The position numbers were made by a program, and so were the translations under genes. The notes under the pieces are model-generated. The model searched no databases. It had not been told where the DNA came from and worked only from the letters and a program-made list of their open reading frames with translations. A stretch of DNA of 64,000 nt from Parageobacillus sp. KH3-4 (GTDB lineage: Bacteria; Bacillota; Bacilli; Bacillales; Anoxybacillaceae): positions 778,001 through 842,000 of the forward strand of contig NZ_AP025627.1 of assembly GCF_022846435.1 (NCBI RefSeq), written 5' to 3'. Shown here one piece after another: positions 37,364 through 46,647 of the stretch (within the stretch, counting starts at the first letter, position 1; every line of letters starts with the position of its first letter).

Positions 37364-37597
37364 ATGAAAGAAATGGATTTTTCTGAATTGAGTGAGTGGA
37401 TTTTGGAGAAAAAAAGCGATGTGGAGCGGGACATATTGCAGACAAAAGGAAAAGAGCGCAATATCCGTACACGGGCCCGTGATGAAAACGAAACCGAAAT
37501 ATTGGATGACCTGTGTAGAAAACGATGGAAAAAGGCAGAAACGGAAGGAAAAGTAAAATACTTGAGCAAGCGGGTGTGGTATTATGAATTCGATTGA
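37364..37597 (+). CDS. Small charged protein, candidate partner of the next gene
   Basis: 77 residues, highly charged, predicted mostly helical, no signal or membrane segment. Short motifs: SELSEWILEKKSDVERDI, TRARDENETEILDD, WKKAETEGKVKYLSKRV. I recognise no family. It ends 14 bases inside the next gene (37584-37597 overlap), which implies coupled translation. Weak ribosome site (GAGTGATGG). Position and size suit an antitoxin or small partner of the nucleotidyltransferase; this is inference. Confidence 0.6.
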   Translation: MKEMDFSELSEWILEKKSDVERDILQTKGKERNIRTRARDENETEILDDLCRKRWKKAETEGKVKYLSKRVWYYEFD

Positions 37598-38153
37598 AGA
37601 AGCGAGGCAAAAACTTCGTACGCTTTATTCCAAAACCTCGTTTGAAAAAATGGTGCAAGTGACGGCGATTTTGACCAAACTACTAGAGCCTTATCGCATC
37701 CGTCCAATTATTGTGGGGGGATTAGCAGTAGAAATATATACAAGAAGCGATTACACGACCGTTGATATCGATCTTATTGTTAGCGATCGAAAACGCGCTG
37801 GTGATTTACTTGTTCAGTTAGGCTTCACACCAGCGGGACGACATTGGTATCACGAAGAATTAATGGTAAGCATTGAAATTCCGAATGATATGCTGGAAGA
37901 CGCTAATTACGATAAAGTCATAGAATTGCGAATGAAAGACGGATTAAAGGTATATGTGATTGGCATTGAAGATATTATTTTAGATCGATTGCGGGCTTGT
38001 GTTCATTGTAAATCTACTTCGGATTGCGAATGGGGAAAAAGAATGTTTTTTCTTCACGCCGAACGTTTGGACTTGGAATATATGAGAGAAATGGCAAAGA
38101 TGGACGGGACGGCAGTATACTTAGAAGAATGGGTCCAGCAATATAACAAGTAA
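37584..38153 (+). CDS. Nucleotidyltransferase-superfamily protein (MNT/AbiEii-like)
   Basis: 189 residues. GGLAVEIYTRSDYTTVDIDL is the hallmark hG(G/S)...DhD of the minimal nucleotidyltransferase fold, with DID the metal-binding acids. A later Asp/Glu-rich segment IEDIILDRLRACVHC fits the C-terminal helical part of DUF6036/AbiEii-like proteins. ATG 37584 behind GGGTGTGG. It is co-transcribed and overlaps with a small protein gene, in an accessory block between pheT and rnhC. Possible toxin; other roles such as antibiotic nucleotidylation are not excluded. Confidence 0.75.
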   Translation: MNSIEEARQKLRTLYSKTSFEKMVQVTAILTKLLEPYRIRPIIVGGLAVEIYTRSDYTTVDIDLIVSDRKRAGDLLVQLGFTPAGRHWYHEELMVSIEIPNDMLEDANYDKVIELRMKDGLKVYVIGIEDIILDRLRACVHCKSTSDCEWGKRMFFLHAERLDLEYMREMAKMDGTAVYLEEWVQQYNK

Positions 38154-38284
38154 AATGAGATAAGTGAATAATGCAAAAAAGAAAATGAGGAAGGATATAC
38201 AGTAGCATGGAAGCAGCAGACACGAAAATAACGAGTGGACCAATACGCTTTGTGAAATGTTAATGTTTTGATATTTTTGTAAAA

Positions 38285-38311
38285 GAAAAAGACCAGATTT
38301 TGGTCTTTTTC
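38285..38311 (+). terminator. Terminator after the nucleotidyltransferase gene
   Basis: GAAAAAGACCA pairs with TGGTCTTTTTC around GATTT. A symmetric, strong hairpin. The rest of 38154-38384 shows nothing else. Confidence 0.9.
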
Positions 38312-38384
38312 TATATCCTTTAGTTGAACAAGAAAATAAATACCATTATTTAACAGCGATTTTGAAAAAAGAAATTCTTTTCGG

Positions 38385-38441
38385 TTGACTTTTTTTTGAA
38401 GAGATTGTTACATTGTTTAATAGTTAAATAATTAAACTATT
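38385..38441 (+). promoter_or_regulatory. Promoter and MarR-type operator of the marR-mmpL operon
   Basis: TTGACT (38385-38390), 17 bases, TTACAT (38408-38413). A 23-base dyad at 38419-38441 (AATAGTT...AACTATT, 10 of 11 pairs) starts 6 bases after the -10, over the probable transcription start, as expected for MarR self-repression. Confidence 0.7.
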
Positions 38442-38461
38442 TTGCAAAGAGGAGTGGTATT

Positions 38462-38914
38462 TTGCGGTATGGAAACATTGATGATTTGGTAGAGCGATAT
38501 TTGTCCGTTTCCTTTATCGTGATGAGAAAAGCAGCGGCACTTGTCAAATGCGAGCTTGATGAAGATATGACAAACGACCAATATTACTTGCTTCGCTACA
38601 TAATGAAGAAAGGAAAATGCACATCTACAGAGCTTGCGTCCATATTTGGCGTAAACAAAAGCGCGATTACGGCGATGACGAACCGCCTTGTCGAAAAAGG
38701 CTTGCTTCAGCGCACGCGCGATCAAAACGACCGCAGGGTTGTTTATTTGACGCTGACGGAACGAGGAGACGAATGGATTGTGAAAACGGAAGAAAAAATT
38801 CATAAATTGGTCGAGTCGTTCATAACCAAATTTTCGGAGAAAGAAATTGAAACGTTTATTCAAACATATGAAAAGCTTGCTTGCATTTTGCAGGAGATGG
38901 AGGGGGTATCGTGA
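38462..38914 (+). CDS. MarR-family transcriptional regulator
   Basis: 150 residues. Winged helix with STELASIFGVNKSAITAMTNRLVEKGL (recognition helix) and wing RDQNDRRVVYLTLTERG, the conserved DxRxxxxxLT core. Helices at both ends form the dimer. Start is TTG 38462 behind GAGGAGTGG. The final TGA overlaps the GTG start of the MMPL gene by 4 bases (GTGA, 38911-38914), so it surely regulates that pump. The pair matches the ydgG-ydgH arrangement of B. subtilis. Confidence 0.9.
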   Translation: MRYGNIDDLVERYLSVSFIVMRKAAALVKCELDEDMTNDQYYLLRYIMKKGKCTSTELASIFGVNKSAITAMTNRLVEKGLLQRTRDQNDRRVVYLTLTERGDEWIVKTEEKIHKLVESFITKFSEKEIETFIQTYEKLACILQEMEGVS

Positions 38915-41900
38915 GAGGAATCATTAAAGGGAAATGGTTTGTGCTGTTGGCGTGGATGGTTGCTGCTGTCGTCCTTATGGTGACGGCGCCGAACATGGCT
39001 GACCTCGTCCGTGAGAAAGGGCAGCTTAGCGTGCCAAAAGGATACTCGTCATCGTTAGCGATGGAAATTTTAGAGGAAGTGCAGCAGCGGGAAAACAAGG
39101 GGAGCGAACTGTCAACAGCGCTTGTGTTTTACCGCAAAGGCGGATTGACGGACAATGATTGGAAGGAAGCGGAGCGCGCCGTTAAACAGCTGGAAGCGCA
39201 GAAAGACAAACTCGGAATTACTGAGATGATTTCCCCGTTTAAAGAGAAGGAATTGAAAGATCAACTTGTTTCGAAAGATGGTACGACGATTTTAACGTCG
39301 GTGAAGCTGGAGCGGAACGGGAGAAGCGCGAAAGAAATAAGCAAGGCGCTTTACAAAGCGATTGATGACATTCCGGTCGAGCATTATTATACGGGAAGCT
39401 GGATGATTGACGAAGACGTTGTTGTCAGTTCACAAGAAGGGTTGAAAAAGACGGAAGGCATTACCGTTGTATTTATTTTAGTGGTGCTGTTTATTGTGTT
39501 TCGTTCGTTTGTCGCGCCACTCATTCCGCTTGTAACGGTCGGGATGACGTATTTAGTATCGCAGTCGCTTGTCGCTTTTCTTGTCGATCAAGTAAATTTT
39601 CCGCTGTCTACGTTTACGCAAATCTTTTTAGTCGCCGTGCTGTTTGGGATCGGGACGGACTATTGCATTTTGTTGTTAAGCCGATTTAAGGAAGAGCTTT
39701 CGCAGCATGAAAACCGAGCAGATGCGATTATCGCCACGTACCGCACCGCGGGAAAAACGGTGTTGTTCAGCGGAATCGCCGTGATGATCGGATTTGCGGC
39801 GATTGGATTGTCGACGTTTAAGCTGTATCAATCGGCTGCCGCGGTTGCCGTCGGCGTGGCGGTGCTGCTGGTTGCGCTGATGACGTTGGTGCCGTTTTTT
39901 ATGGCAACGCTCGGCCCAAATCTATTTTGGCCGGCGAAAGGCAATTTAGAGCATAAACAAAGCCGTTTGTGGGATGCCGCCGGCCGTTTTGCGTTTGCAA
40001 GGCCGCTAGTCGCTTTAGGAATCGTTGCGGTCATCACTGTTCCGGTATTAGCAACGTATGATGGCGATTTATCGTTTGATTCGCTTGAAGAGATTGGGGA
40101 CGATTACGCATCCGTAAAGGCGTTTAACATTATCGCCAAAAGCTTTAATCCTGGCGAAGCGATGCCGACACAAATCGTCATGAAAAACGATGAAGCGCTG
40201 AATTCGCAAGAGTATTTTGCATTAATCGAAAAAATCAGCCGTGAAGTCGAGAAAGTCGATGGAGTGGACAAAGTGCGCTCTGTCACGCGCCCGACAGGAG
40301 AGCCAATTGAACAATTGCTTGTTACAGAACAAGCAAAAAGTTTAAAAGACGGCCTTGGCCAAGGAAAAGAGGGAATCGAGAAAATCAGTTCAGGGCTAAA
40401 TCAAGCAAGCGGGCAACTTTCCGCTTCTGCGCCAAAATTAAAACAAGCGACAAACGGTATTGAACAGCTTGTCTCAGGAACGGAGCGGCTGAAAGCGAGC
40501 GTCAGCGACTTGCAAAAAGGGCTTGCGCAAATTGAACAAGGCATTCGCAGCGGTTCGATGGGAGCTGGCGAAATCAAAAAAGGATTGGCAGCAATCCAGG
40601 ACAATGCGAAAGAGTTGCAACAAGGCGCTGAACAATTGCTGGAAGGATACGAAAAGGCGGGAAGCGGACTCTCTACGCTTGTCAACCAGTATGAACAGTT
40701 GCAAAACGGCATGAACGCTATATCAGCACAATTATCCTCGGTAAACGCATCGTTGAATCGCATTGAGCAAACACACCCAGAGTTGCGACAAGATCGCGAA
40801 TATCAGCAAACAAAAATGGTCGCAGCGGGAGTAGCGAAACAATCACAGCAAATGACTGCCGGTTTTGCGCAATTAAATGCCGTGCTGAAACAGGTAAGCG
40901 CTGGGGTGCATCAAGCGAACGGCTCGTTTGCGCAGCTGATCGACGGCCAAAAGGCGTTAATTGATGGGATGTCCAAACTGATCGCAGGGCTTGGCGAGCT
41001 GCAAAAAGGGATGGATAAAGCGGCAAACGGGCAGCACCAAGTGATCGAGCGACTGCCACAATTAGCGAATGGATTAAGCGAAGTGAACGCCGGCCAAGAG
41101 CAGCTGTTGCAAGGATTTTCGCAGTTAGACGGACAAATGAATCAATTAATTACAGGGCTTGATCAAAGCGCCGACGGTCTCCGCAAAGTGTCAAAAGGCC
41201 TCAGTTCCGCACAAAGCTATTTATCCGAGCTCTCGGCTTCGCCAAACGAAGAAATGACAGGCTGGTATTTGCCAAAACAAGTGCTTGAAAGCAAGGAATT
41301 TGCCAAAGCGCAAGACGCGTATATGTCGAAAGATAAAAAAATCGTCACGTTTGATGTGATTTTTGATGAAAATCCGTATTCGGCGTCAGCGTTAAATAAA
41401 ATAGATGATATTAAACAGGCAGTCGCGCGCGCGGTCAAAGATACGAAACTGGAAAACGCAAAAGTTGCCGTTGGCGGAGTGACAAGCATTTATGCCGATT
41501 TACATGCGATTTCGTCTGCTGACTATTCCCGCACTGTCGTGTTGATGCTTGCCGGCATCGCCCTTATTTTGATGATTTTGCTCCGCTCGCTGATCATGCC
41601 GATGTATTTAATTTTATCGCTCGTGTTAACGTACTACACATCGATGGCCGTCACAGAGCTTATTTTCGTCAACGGGCTTGGTTATGCCGGCTTGAACTGG
41701 GCGGTGTCGTTTTTCGCGTTTGTCATCTTAATCGCGCTTGGCATCGACTATAGCATTTTCTTGATGGACCGTTTCAATGAATACCGCAACAAGCCGGTAC
41801 AAGAGGCAATGCTTGTCTCGATGCGCAACATGGGAACGGTCATTATCTCAGCGGCTGTCATTTTAGGCGGAACGTTTGCGGCAATGTATCCGTCCGGCGT

Positions 41901-42033
41901 CCTATCGCTTTTGCAGATCGCGACGATCGTCCTTACTGGGTTAATTTTATACGCGCTTGTTGTGCTGCCGCTGTTTGTCCCTGTGATGGTCAAAACGTTC
42001 GGCAAAGCAAACTGGTGGCCGTTTATGAAATAA
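38911..42033 (+). CDS. MMPL/RND-family transporter (YdgH-like)
   Basis: 1040 residues. Two MMPL halves: helix about 8-26, then a first helix bundle at about 185-395 with VLFGIGTDYCILLLSRFKEE, and a second at about 855-1030 with LIALGIDYSIFLMDRFNEY. The GTDY and GIDYS Asp-Tyr pairs are the proton-relay residues of MmpL pumps. Between them lies a long extracytoplasmic region (about 465-800), mostly coiled coil with repeated GLxxxxxG/QLxxG heptad-like units. GTG 38911 behind GGAGGGGG; the frame continues upstream but not with a family start. Substrate likely a lipid or drug; unknown. Confidence 0.9.
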   Translation: MRGIIKGKWFVLLAWMVAAVVLMVTAPNMADLVREKGQLSVPKGYSSSLAMEILEEVQQRENKGSELSTALVFYRKGGLTDNDWKEAERAVKQLEAQKDKLGITEMISPFKEKELKDQLVSKDGTTILTSVKLERNGRSAKEISKALYKAIDDIPVEHYYTGSWMIDEDVVVSSQEGLKKTEGITVVFILVVLFIVFRSFVAPLIPLVTVGMTYLVSQSLVAFLVDQVNFPLSTFTQIFLVAVLFGIGTDYCILLLSRFKEELSQHENRADAIIATYRTAGKTVLFSGIAVMIGFAAIGLSTFKLYQSAAAVAVGVAVLLVALMTLVPFFMATLGPNLFWPAKGNLEHKQSRLWDAAGRFAFARPLVALGIVAVITVPVLATYDGDLSFDSLEEIGDDYASVKAFNIIAKSFNPGEAMPTQIVMKNDEALNSQEYFALIEKISREVEKVDGVDKVRSVTRPTGEPIEQLLVTEQAKSLKDGLGQGKEGIEKISSGLNQASGQLSASAPKLKQATNGIEQLVSGTERLKASVSDLQKGLAQIEQGIRSGSMGAGEIKKGLAAIQDNAKELQQGAEQLLEGYEKAGSGLSTLVNQYEQLQNGMNAISAQLSSVNASLNRIEQTHPELRQDREYQQTKMVAAGVAKQSQQMTAGFAQLNAVLKQVSAGVHQANGSFAQLIDGQKALIDGMSKLIAGLGELQKGMDKAANGQHQVIERLPQLANGLSEVNAGQEQLLQGFSQLDGQMNQLITGLDQSADGLRKVSKGLSSAQSYLSELSASPNEEMTGWYLPKQVLESKEFAKAQDAYMSKDKKIVTFDVIFDENPYSASALNKIDDIKQAVARAVKDTKLENAKVAVGGVTSIYADLHAISSADYSRTVVLMLAGIALILMILLRSLIMPMYLILSLVLTYYTSMAVTELIFVNGLGYAGLNWAVSFFAFVILIALGIDYSIFLMDRFNEYRNKPVQEAMLVSMRNMGTVIISAAVILGGTFAAMYPSGVLSLLQIATIVLTGLILYALVVLPLFVPVMVKTFGKANWWPFMK

Positions 42034-42066
42034 AAAGATCAGTTTCATTGCACGAGAGCATATTTG

Positions 42067-42096
42067 TTGTTTATTTTGCAAAAGGTAATCTATGAT
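42067..42096 (+). promoter_or_regulatory. Candidate promoter of the DJ-1/PfpI gene
   Basis: TTGTTT (42067-42072), 18 bases, TATGAT (42091-42096). Modest match. Confidence 0.5.
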
Positions 42097-42131
42097 AAAA
42101 GTGATGTTTCCAGTAAGGGGAGGAATCATAA

Positions 42132-42794
42132 ATGACGAAACGCGTGCTAATGGTTGTCACCAATCATACAACGATCACCGATGACCATAAAACAGGGCTT
42201 TGGCTCGAAGAATTCGCCGTTCCGTACCTTGTATTTAAAGAAAAAGGCTATGACGTGAAAGTGGCAAGCATTCAAGGCGGGGAAGTGCCGCTTGACCCGC
42301 GCAGCATTGAAGAAAAAGATCCGGCTTGGGCAAAAGCGGAAGAAGAATTGAAAAACACCGCCCGCCTAAGCAAAGACGATGCGACAGGTTTTGATGCGAT
42401 TTTCCTTCCTGGCGGCCACGGGACGATGTTTGATTTTCCAGATAACGAAACATTGCAATACGTTCTGCAACAATTCGCTGAAGACGGAAGAATCATTGGC
42501 GCCGTTTGCCATGGTCCGTCCGGTCTTGTCAATGTAACATATAAAGATGGAACGCCGCTTGTCAAAGGAAAAACGGTAACCGCATTTACGGACGAAGAAG
42601 AGAAAGAAGTGCAATTAGACCAATACATGCCGTTTTTACTTGAGTCGACATTGCGCTTAAGAGGCGCCAATTTTGTCCGCGGGGAAAAATGGACGGACTT
42701 CTCCGTGCGTGACGGCAATTTGATTACGGGGCAAAACCCGCAATCGAGCCGAAGCACGGCGGAGAAAGTAGTGGAAGCATTGGAAGGAAAATAA
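42132..42794 (+). CDS. DJ-1/PfpI family protein (class I glutamine amidotransferase-like)
   Basis: 220 residues, Hsp31/YajL-like relative. The nucleophile elbow is GAVCHGPSGL with Cys126 and His127, the Glu-bearing N-terminal segment is near GLWLEEFAVPY, and FLPGGHGTMFDF is the family glycine loop. Members act as protein/small-molecule deglycases, glyoxalase-type hydratases or chaperones; the exact activity cannot be told from sequence. ATG 42132 behind GGGGAGG. Single gene with its own terminator at the end of the accessory block before rnhC. Confidence 0.87.
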   Translation: MTKRVLMVVTNHTTITDDHKTGLWLEEFAVPYLVFKEKGYDVKVASIQGGEVPLDPRSIEEKDPAWAKAEEELKNTARLSKDDATGFDAIFLPGGHGTMFDFPDNETLQYVLQQFAEDGRIIGAVCHGPSGLVNVTYKDGTPLVKGKTVTAFTDEEEKEVQLDQYMPFLLESTLRLRGANFVRGEKWTDFSVRDGNLITGQNPQSSRSTAEKVVEALEGK

Positions 42795-42804
42795 TATATT
42801 ATCA

Positions 42805-42831
42805 AACTACCGCTTTGTGCGGTAGTTTTTT
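42805..42831 (+). terminator. Terminator after the DJ-1/PfpI gene
   Basis: AACTACCGC pairs with GCGGTAGTT, then a T-run. It also lies between this gene and the converging rnhC. Confidence 0.9.
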
Positions 42832-42921
42832 ATTGAATGTGGGCGGAAATGCAGTTATAGGAAGGAAAGGGGATGTCGGACAAAGTAGTGACTATTTCCC
42901 TTCTTGCAAGTCCGACAACTT

Positions 42922-43830
42922 TCATTGTTGTTTGGCAATTTGCATCGCCTTTTGCGTATTGGCAAAATGAAGCTTTCCGCACATTTCGAGAATTGCAGGC
43001 CCGTGCATTTGCATAAGCTTAGCGGCGGCTTGATCGACTTGTGCCCCTGCTCCTTTAGGCAATGTTATGCCGACTTTTTGGCTTAGCCGCTCCATTTCCT
43101 GCAAAAATACGTAGCGGGCGATGATCGAAGCAGCAGCCACCGCAATATGAATCGTTTCTGCCTTCGGATAACAATACACACGATCGCGGACGACGTTTGT
43201 TTCTCCTTCGAGATAGCGAAAATATAAGTCCCGTTCAATAAATTGGTCAATAATAATGGCTTCCGGCTTTATAGGAGAAAGCTGTTCCGTAAGCACGGCA
43301 ATGGCCTCATTATGCAATAACGCTTTTATTTTCGTTTGTGGCATGCCGCTTCTCTGCCAGTCGTTGTACTTTTTGTTTGCCAGAATAACCGTTTGGTGCG
43401 CGATATGGTTCATCAGTGATGGGGCGAGCCGGCGGATCGCTTCATCGGTTAATTGCTTTGAATCCTTTACCCCCATTGCCCCAATCGTCTCGATTTGCTC
43501 TTTGGCGACATATGCGGCGGCAACGACAACCGGTCCGAAATAATCTCCTGTTCCGACTTCATCGGAACCGATTGCTGATGCGGCAGACAAACGGGGTTGC
43601 GAGGCTGCTGCTTTCTTTTGATTTGCTGGTTCCAGCCATTTTGCGGCTTCTTGTTCCGCCGCTTTTCCTTGAAACAATACTTTCCCTGAACGGTAAGCGG
43701 TAATCGTGCAGCCCGGCCGCTTGGCGACGAACAAAGCGCCAGCAGGAAGATGTTCTGTTATATCGGAAGCGTAATGATTCCGCATCTTTTCAAGCAGCGT
43801 TGCTGACGCCGCGATAACGTGATTTGCCAT
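42922..43830 (-). CDS. rnhC: Ribonuclease HIII
   Basis: 302 residues. N-terminal TBP-like substrate domain (about 1-85) with [16 protein letters not shown], then the RNase H fold: metal acids in [19 protein letters not shown], the GVKDSKQL segment, [10 protein letters not shown] and an [12 protein letters not shown] helix. Removes RNA from RNA-DNA hybrids. The second ATG at 43830 gives [10 protein letters not shown], matching the family start, with GAGGAG 9 bases upstream; the ATG 6 bases earlier is too near the site. Divergent from zapA, as in B. subtilis. Confidence 0.94.
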   Translation of the reverse strand: MANHVIAASATLLEKMRNHYASDITEHLPAGALFVAKRPGCTITAYRSGKVLFQGKAAEQEAAKWLEPANQKKAAASQPRLSAASAIGSDEVGTGDYFGPVVVAAAYVAKEQIETIGAMGVKDSKQLTDEAIRRLAPSLMNHIAHQTVILANKKYNDWQRSGMPQTKIKALLHNEAIAVLTEQLSPIKPEAIIIDQFIERDLYFRYLEGETNVVRDRVYCYPKAETIHIAVAAASIIARYVFLQEMERLSQKVGITLPKGAGAQVDQAAAKLMQMHGPAILEMCGKLHFANTQKAMQIAKQQ

Positions 43831-43950
43831 GTCCATTCACTCCTCATTGTCATCGTTTTTTCTTTGGCATATCTAGTAGTCGTATCTTTTCATTATATCA
43901 GCATTCATGTTATGATAAACAATAGGATTTTGAAGAATGGGGGAAATCAT

Positions 43951-44214
43951 TTGGCGGAGCAACAAAAAACGCGGGTGACAGTCGATATATACGGACAGCA
44001 ATATACGATCGTTGGCACTGAAAGCTCAAGCCATATTCGCTTGGTGGCATCGATCGTCGACGATAAAATGCGGGAGATTAGCGAGAAAAACCCAACGTTG
44101 GACATCAGCAAACTAGCGGTGCTGACAGCGATTAACATCGTTCACGATTATATAAAATTAAAAGAAGAATATGATCGGCTTTTGCAAAAACTACGCAAAG
44201 AAAAGGATGAGTAA
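43951..44214 (+). CDS. zapA: Cell division protein ZapA
   Basis: 87 residues. Beta-rich start [15 protein letters not shown], then [28 protein letters not shown] and a C-terminal coiled coil. Cross-links FtsZ protofilaments at midcell. The start is TTG 43951 behind GGGGGAAA; the upstream open frame has no support. It is followed after 4 bases by yshB. Same order rnhC/zapA/yshB/polX/mutS2 as B. subtilis. Confidence 0.92.
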   Translation: MAEQQKTRVTVDIYGQQYTIVGTESSSHIRLVASIVDDKMREISEKNPTLDISKLAVLTAINIVHDYIKLKEEYDRLLQKLRKEKDE

Positions 44215-44218
44215 CGGA

Positions 44219-44758
44219 ATGGTCGATCTTCTTTTGCTTTTTATCCTTTTCATGGGATTTATGATTGGCTTGAAACGTGGATTTATTTTGCAATTTATTC
44301 ATATGGCAGGTTTTGTGGTTGCGTTTGTCGTTGCGTATTATCACTATGAAAAATTAGTGCCGACGCTCCGGTTATGGATTCCGTATCCGACGTTTGGCGA
44401 TTCAGAAACGGCGAAATTGTTATTTGAAAGCACTCATTTGGACGACGCGTACTATCGAGCGATCGCGTTTGTGATTTTATTTTTTGCGGCGAAAATCGTG
44501 CTGCAAATTATCGGCTCGATGCTCGATTTTGTGGCACAATTGCCGATTCTTCGCAGCATTAACCGCTGGGCTGGCGGAGCATTAGGGTTTGTCGAAGTGT
44601 ACTTAATCGTGTTTTTGATTCTATACGTTGGCGCGCTTGTTCCAATTGAAAGCGTACAAACGAAAATTCAGCATTCTTTTATGGCAATGGCCATTGTGAA
44701 ACACACTCCGTTCTTGTCGGATATGTTGAAACAAATGTGGATTCATTATATGGGGTAG
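44219..44758 (+). CDS. yshB: CvpA-family membrane protein (YshB)
   Basis: 179 residues with four predicted membrane helices (about 2-21, 28-46, 78-100, 118-140). N-terminus MVDLLLLFILFMGFMIGLKRG and RSINRWAGGALGFVEVYLIV are CvpA family landmarks. The family is named for colicin V production but its role in Bacillus is unknown. ATG 44219 is chosen for 11-base distance to AAGGA; ATG 44207 sits on that site. Co-transcribed with zapA and ended by a terminator. Confidence 0.88.
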   Translation: MVDLLLLFILFMGFMIGLKRGFILQFIHMAGFVVAFVVAYYHYEKLVPTLRLWIPYPTFGDSETAKLLFESTHLDDAYYRAIAFVILFFAAKIVLQIIGSMLDFVAQLPILRSINRWAGGALGFVEVYLIVFLILYVGALVPIESVQTKIQHSFMAMAIVKHTPFLSDMLKQMWIHYMG

Positions 44759-44760
44759 CG

Positions 44761-44793
44761 ACTTCTCTATATAATTTATAGGGAAGTTTTTTT
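44761..44793 (+). terminator. Terminator after yshB
   Basis: ACTTCTCTATA and TATAGGGAAGT pair over 11 bases (one G-T) around a 5-base loop, then seven T. Confidence 0.88.
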
Positions 44794-44821
44794 GTACTTT
44801 TTCATAAAAAACTTGTATTAT
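44792..44821 (+). promoter_or_regulatory. Candidate promoter of polX
   Basis: TTGTAC (44792-44797), 18 bases, TATTAT (44816-44821), overlapping the T-run of the preceding terminator. Confidence 0.5.
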
Positions 44822-44860
44822 GGTTTCATAGTGGGTTGTACGTTATAGGTGGTGAATATC

Positions 44861-46579
44861 ATGAAAGGAAATAAAAAAGATGTCATTCGTCTGCTGGAGA
44901 CGATTGCGTTATATATGGAGATAAAAGGGGAAAATCCGTTTAAAATTGCGGCGTTTCGCAAAGCGGCGAGCGCGTTGGAAGCAGATGAGCGTAGCATTTC
45001 GGAAATAGAAGATTTCACCGCTATTCCAGGTATTGGAAAAGGCACGTCAAGCGTTATTCAAGAATTTTTGGAAACGGGCGTATCAAGTGTTTTGGAACAA
45101 TTGAAGCAAGCAATTCCGGAAAGTTTGCTTGCGTTGCTGCGACTTCCCGGACTTGGCGGCAAGAAAATCGCTAAGCTGTACCAAGAGCTAGGGGTTGTCG
45201 ATATTGTCACCTTGAAAGAAGCTTGCCTCTCCCAGAAAGTGCAGCAGCTTCCGGGCTTCGGCAAAAAAACGGAAGAAAAGCTCTTGGCTGCGATTGAAGA
45301 AATCGGCTCTCGCCCGGAACGGCTTCCGCTAGCTTTTGTGCTGCCAATTGCCGAGGAAATAGAACGCCAGCTCGAAAATATGGAAGGGATTGTCCGTTTT
45401 TCCCGTGCCGGCAGTTTGCGGCGCATGAAAGAAACCGTGAAAGATTTGGATTTTATTATCGCGACAAACGAGCCGCAGCTTGTGCGGGAACAGTTATTGA
45501 AGCTGGCAAATGTCTCTGACGTCATTGCCAACGGCGATACGAAAGTGTCTTTGCAGCTTCGCTATGAGTATGACATTGCCGTTGATTTTCGTTTAGTGGC
45601 ACCAGAACAGTTTGCCACGACACTTCATCATTTTACGGGATCGAAAGAACATAATGTTCGCATGCGACAGCTGGCAAAAGAGCGCGGCGAAAAAATTAGC
45701 GAGTACGGAGTAGAAAATGTGGAAACGGGTGAAGTAAAAACTTTTTCGGATGAACGAGGGTTTTTTGCCTATTTTCACTTGCCATTTATCCCTCCAGAAC
45801 TAAGGGAGGATGGAACGGAAGTCGATCGCTATCGTGACGATTATCCGCTTCTTTGCCTTTCCGACGTCCAAGGGGATTTGCATATGCATTCAGCCTGGAG
45901 CGACGGGGCGTGCTCGATCGAAGAGATGGCGGAAGCGTGCCGGAAAAAAGGCTACCGTTATATGGCGATCACCGATCATTCTCAATATTTGAAAGTGGCG
46001 AACGGTTTAACGGTGGAGCGGCTTCGCAGGCAGCGGGAAGAAATTGAACGGCTAAATGCGAAGTATGATGATTTTACGATTTTGGCTGGCGTAGAAATGG
46101 ATATTTTGCCAGATGGGACGCTTGATTATGATGATGATGTTCTCGAAGAGCTTGACTTTGTCATCGCTGCGATTCATTCAAGTTTTTCCCAGCCGCGCGA
46201 TGTGATTATGAAGCGCCTCACCGCCGCGCTGCGCAACCGCCATGTTGATTTGATCGCCCATCCGACTGGAAGGCTGATCGGAAAACGGGACGGATATGAC
46301 GTAGATATAGACATGCTTATTGAACTGGCGCGGGAAACGAATACGGCGCTCGAGTTAAACGCGAATCCGAACCGCCTTGATTTATCCTATTCTTATTTAA
46401 AGAAAGCGCAAGATGCTGGAGTCAAAATCGCAATTAATACCGACGCCCACCATCTGGACATGCTTGACCATATGAAAATAGGGGTCATAACAGCAAGAAA
46501 AGGATGGATTCGCAAAGAAACGGTAATCAACACATGGTCTCTGGAAGAGCTGCGCAGCTTTTTGCAGCGTAAGCGATAA
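44861..46579 (+). CDS. polX: DNA polymerase X with PHP domain
   Basis: 572 residues. N-terminal Pol beta-like part (about 1-320): helix-hairpin-helix [15 protein letters not shown] and [17 protein letters not shown], catalytic acids in [10 protein letters not shown] and the third in [10 protein letters not shown]-terminal PHP domain (about 335-560) with [32 protein letters not shown] and INTDAHHLD; all metal-binding positions appear intact, so 3'-5' exonuclease or AP-endonuclease activity is likely. ATG 44861 behind GGTGGTG. It lies upstream of mutS2, as in B. subtilis (yshC-yshD). Confidence 0.94.
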   Translation: MKGNKKDVIRLLETIALYMEIKGENPFKIAAFRKAASALEADERSISEIEDFTAIPGIGKGTSSVIQEFLETGVSSVLEQLKQAIPESLLALLRLPGLGGKKIAKLYQELGVVDIVTLKEACLSQKVQQLPGFGKKTEEKLLAAIEEIGSRPERLPLAFVLPIAEEIERQLENMEGIVRFSRAGSLRRMKETVKDLDFIIATNEPQLVREQLLKLANVSDVIANGDTKVSLQLRYEYDIAVDFRLVAPEQFATTLHHFTGSKEHNVRMRQLAKERGEKISEYGVENVETGEVKTFSDERGFFAYFHLPFIPPELREDGTEVDRYRDDYPLLCLSDVQGDLHMHSAWSDGACSIEEMAEACRKKGYRYMAITDHSQYLKVANGLTVERLRRQREEIERLNAKYDDFTILAGVEMDILPDGTLDYDDDVLEELDFVIAAIHSSFSQPRDVIMKRLTAALRNRHVDLIAHPTGRLIGKRDGYDVDIDMLIELARETNTALELNANPNRLDLSYSYLKKAQDAGVKIAINTDAHHLDMLDHMKIGVITARKGWIRKETVINTWSLEELRSFLQRKR

Positions 46580-46647
46580 GCTTTTTGTTAGATAAACTTG
46601 TTAAAAATCCAATTTGGCGACAATCTTCAAATGGAGGTTTTTCATCC

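Noticed and set aside
43256-43703. Plus-strand frames of about 95 codons over rnhC
   Set aside because: Both are antisense to a well-supported RNase HIII gene and have no site.
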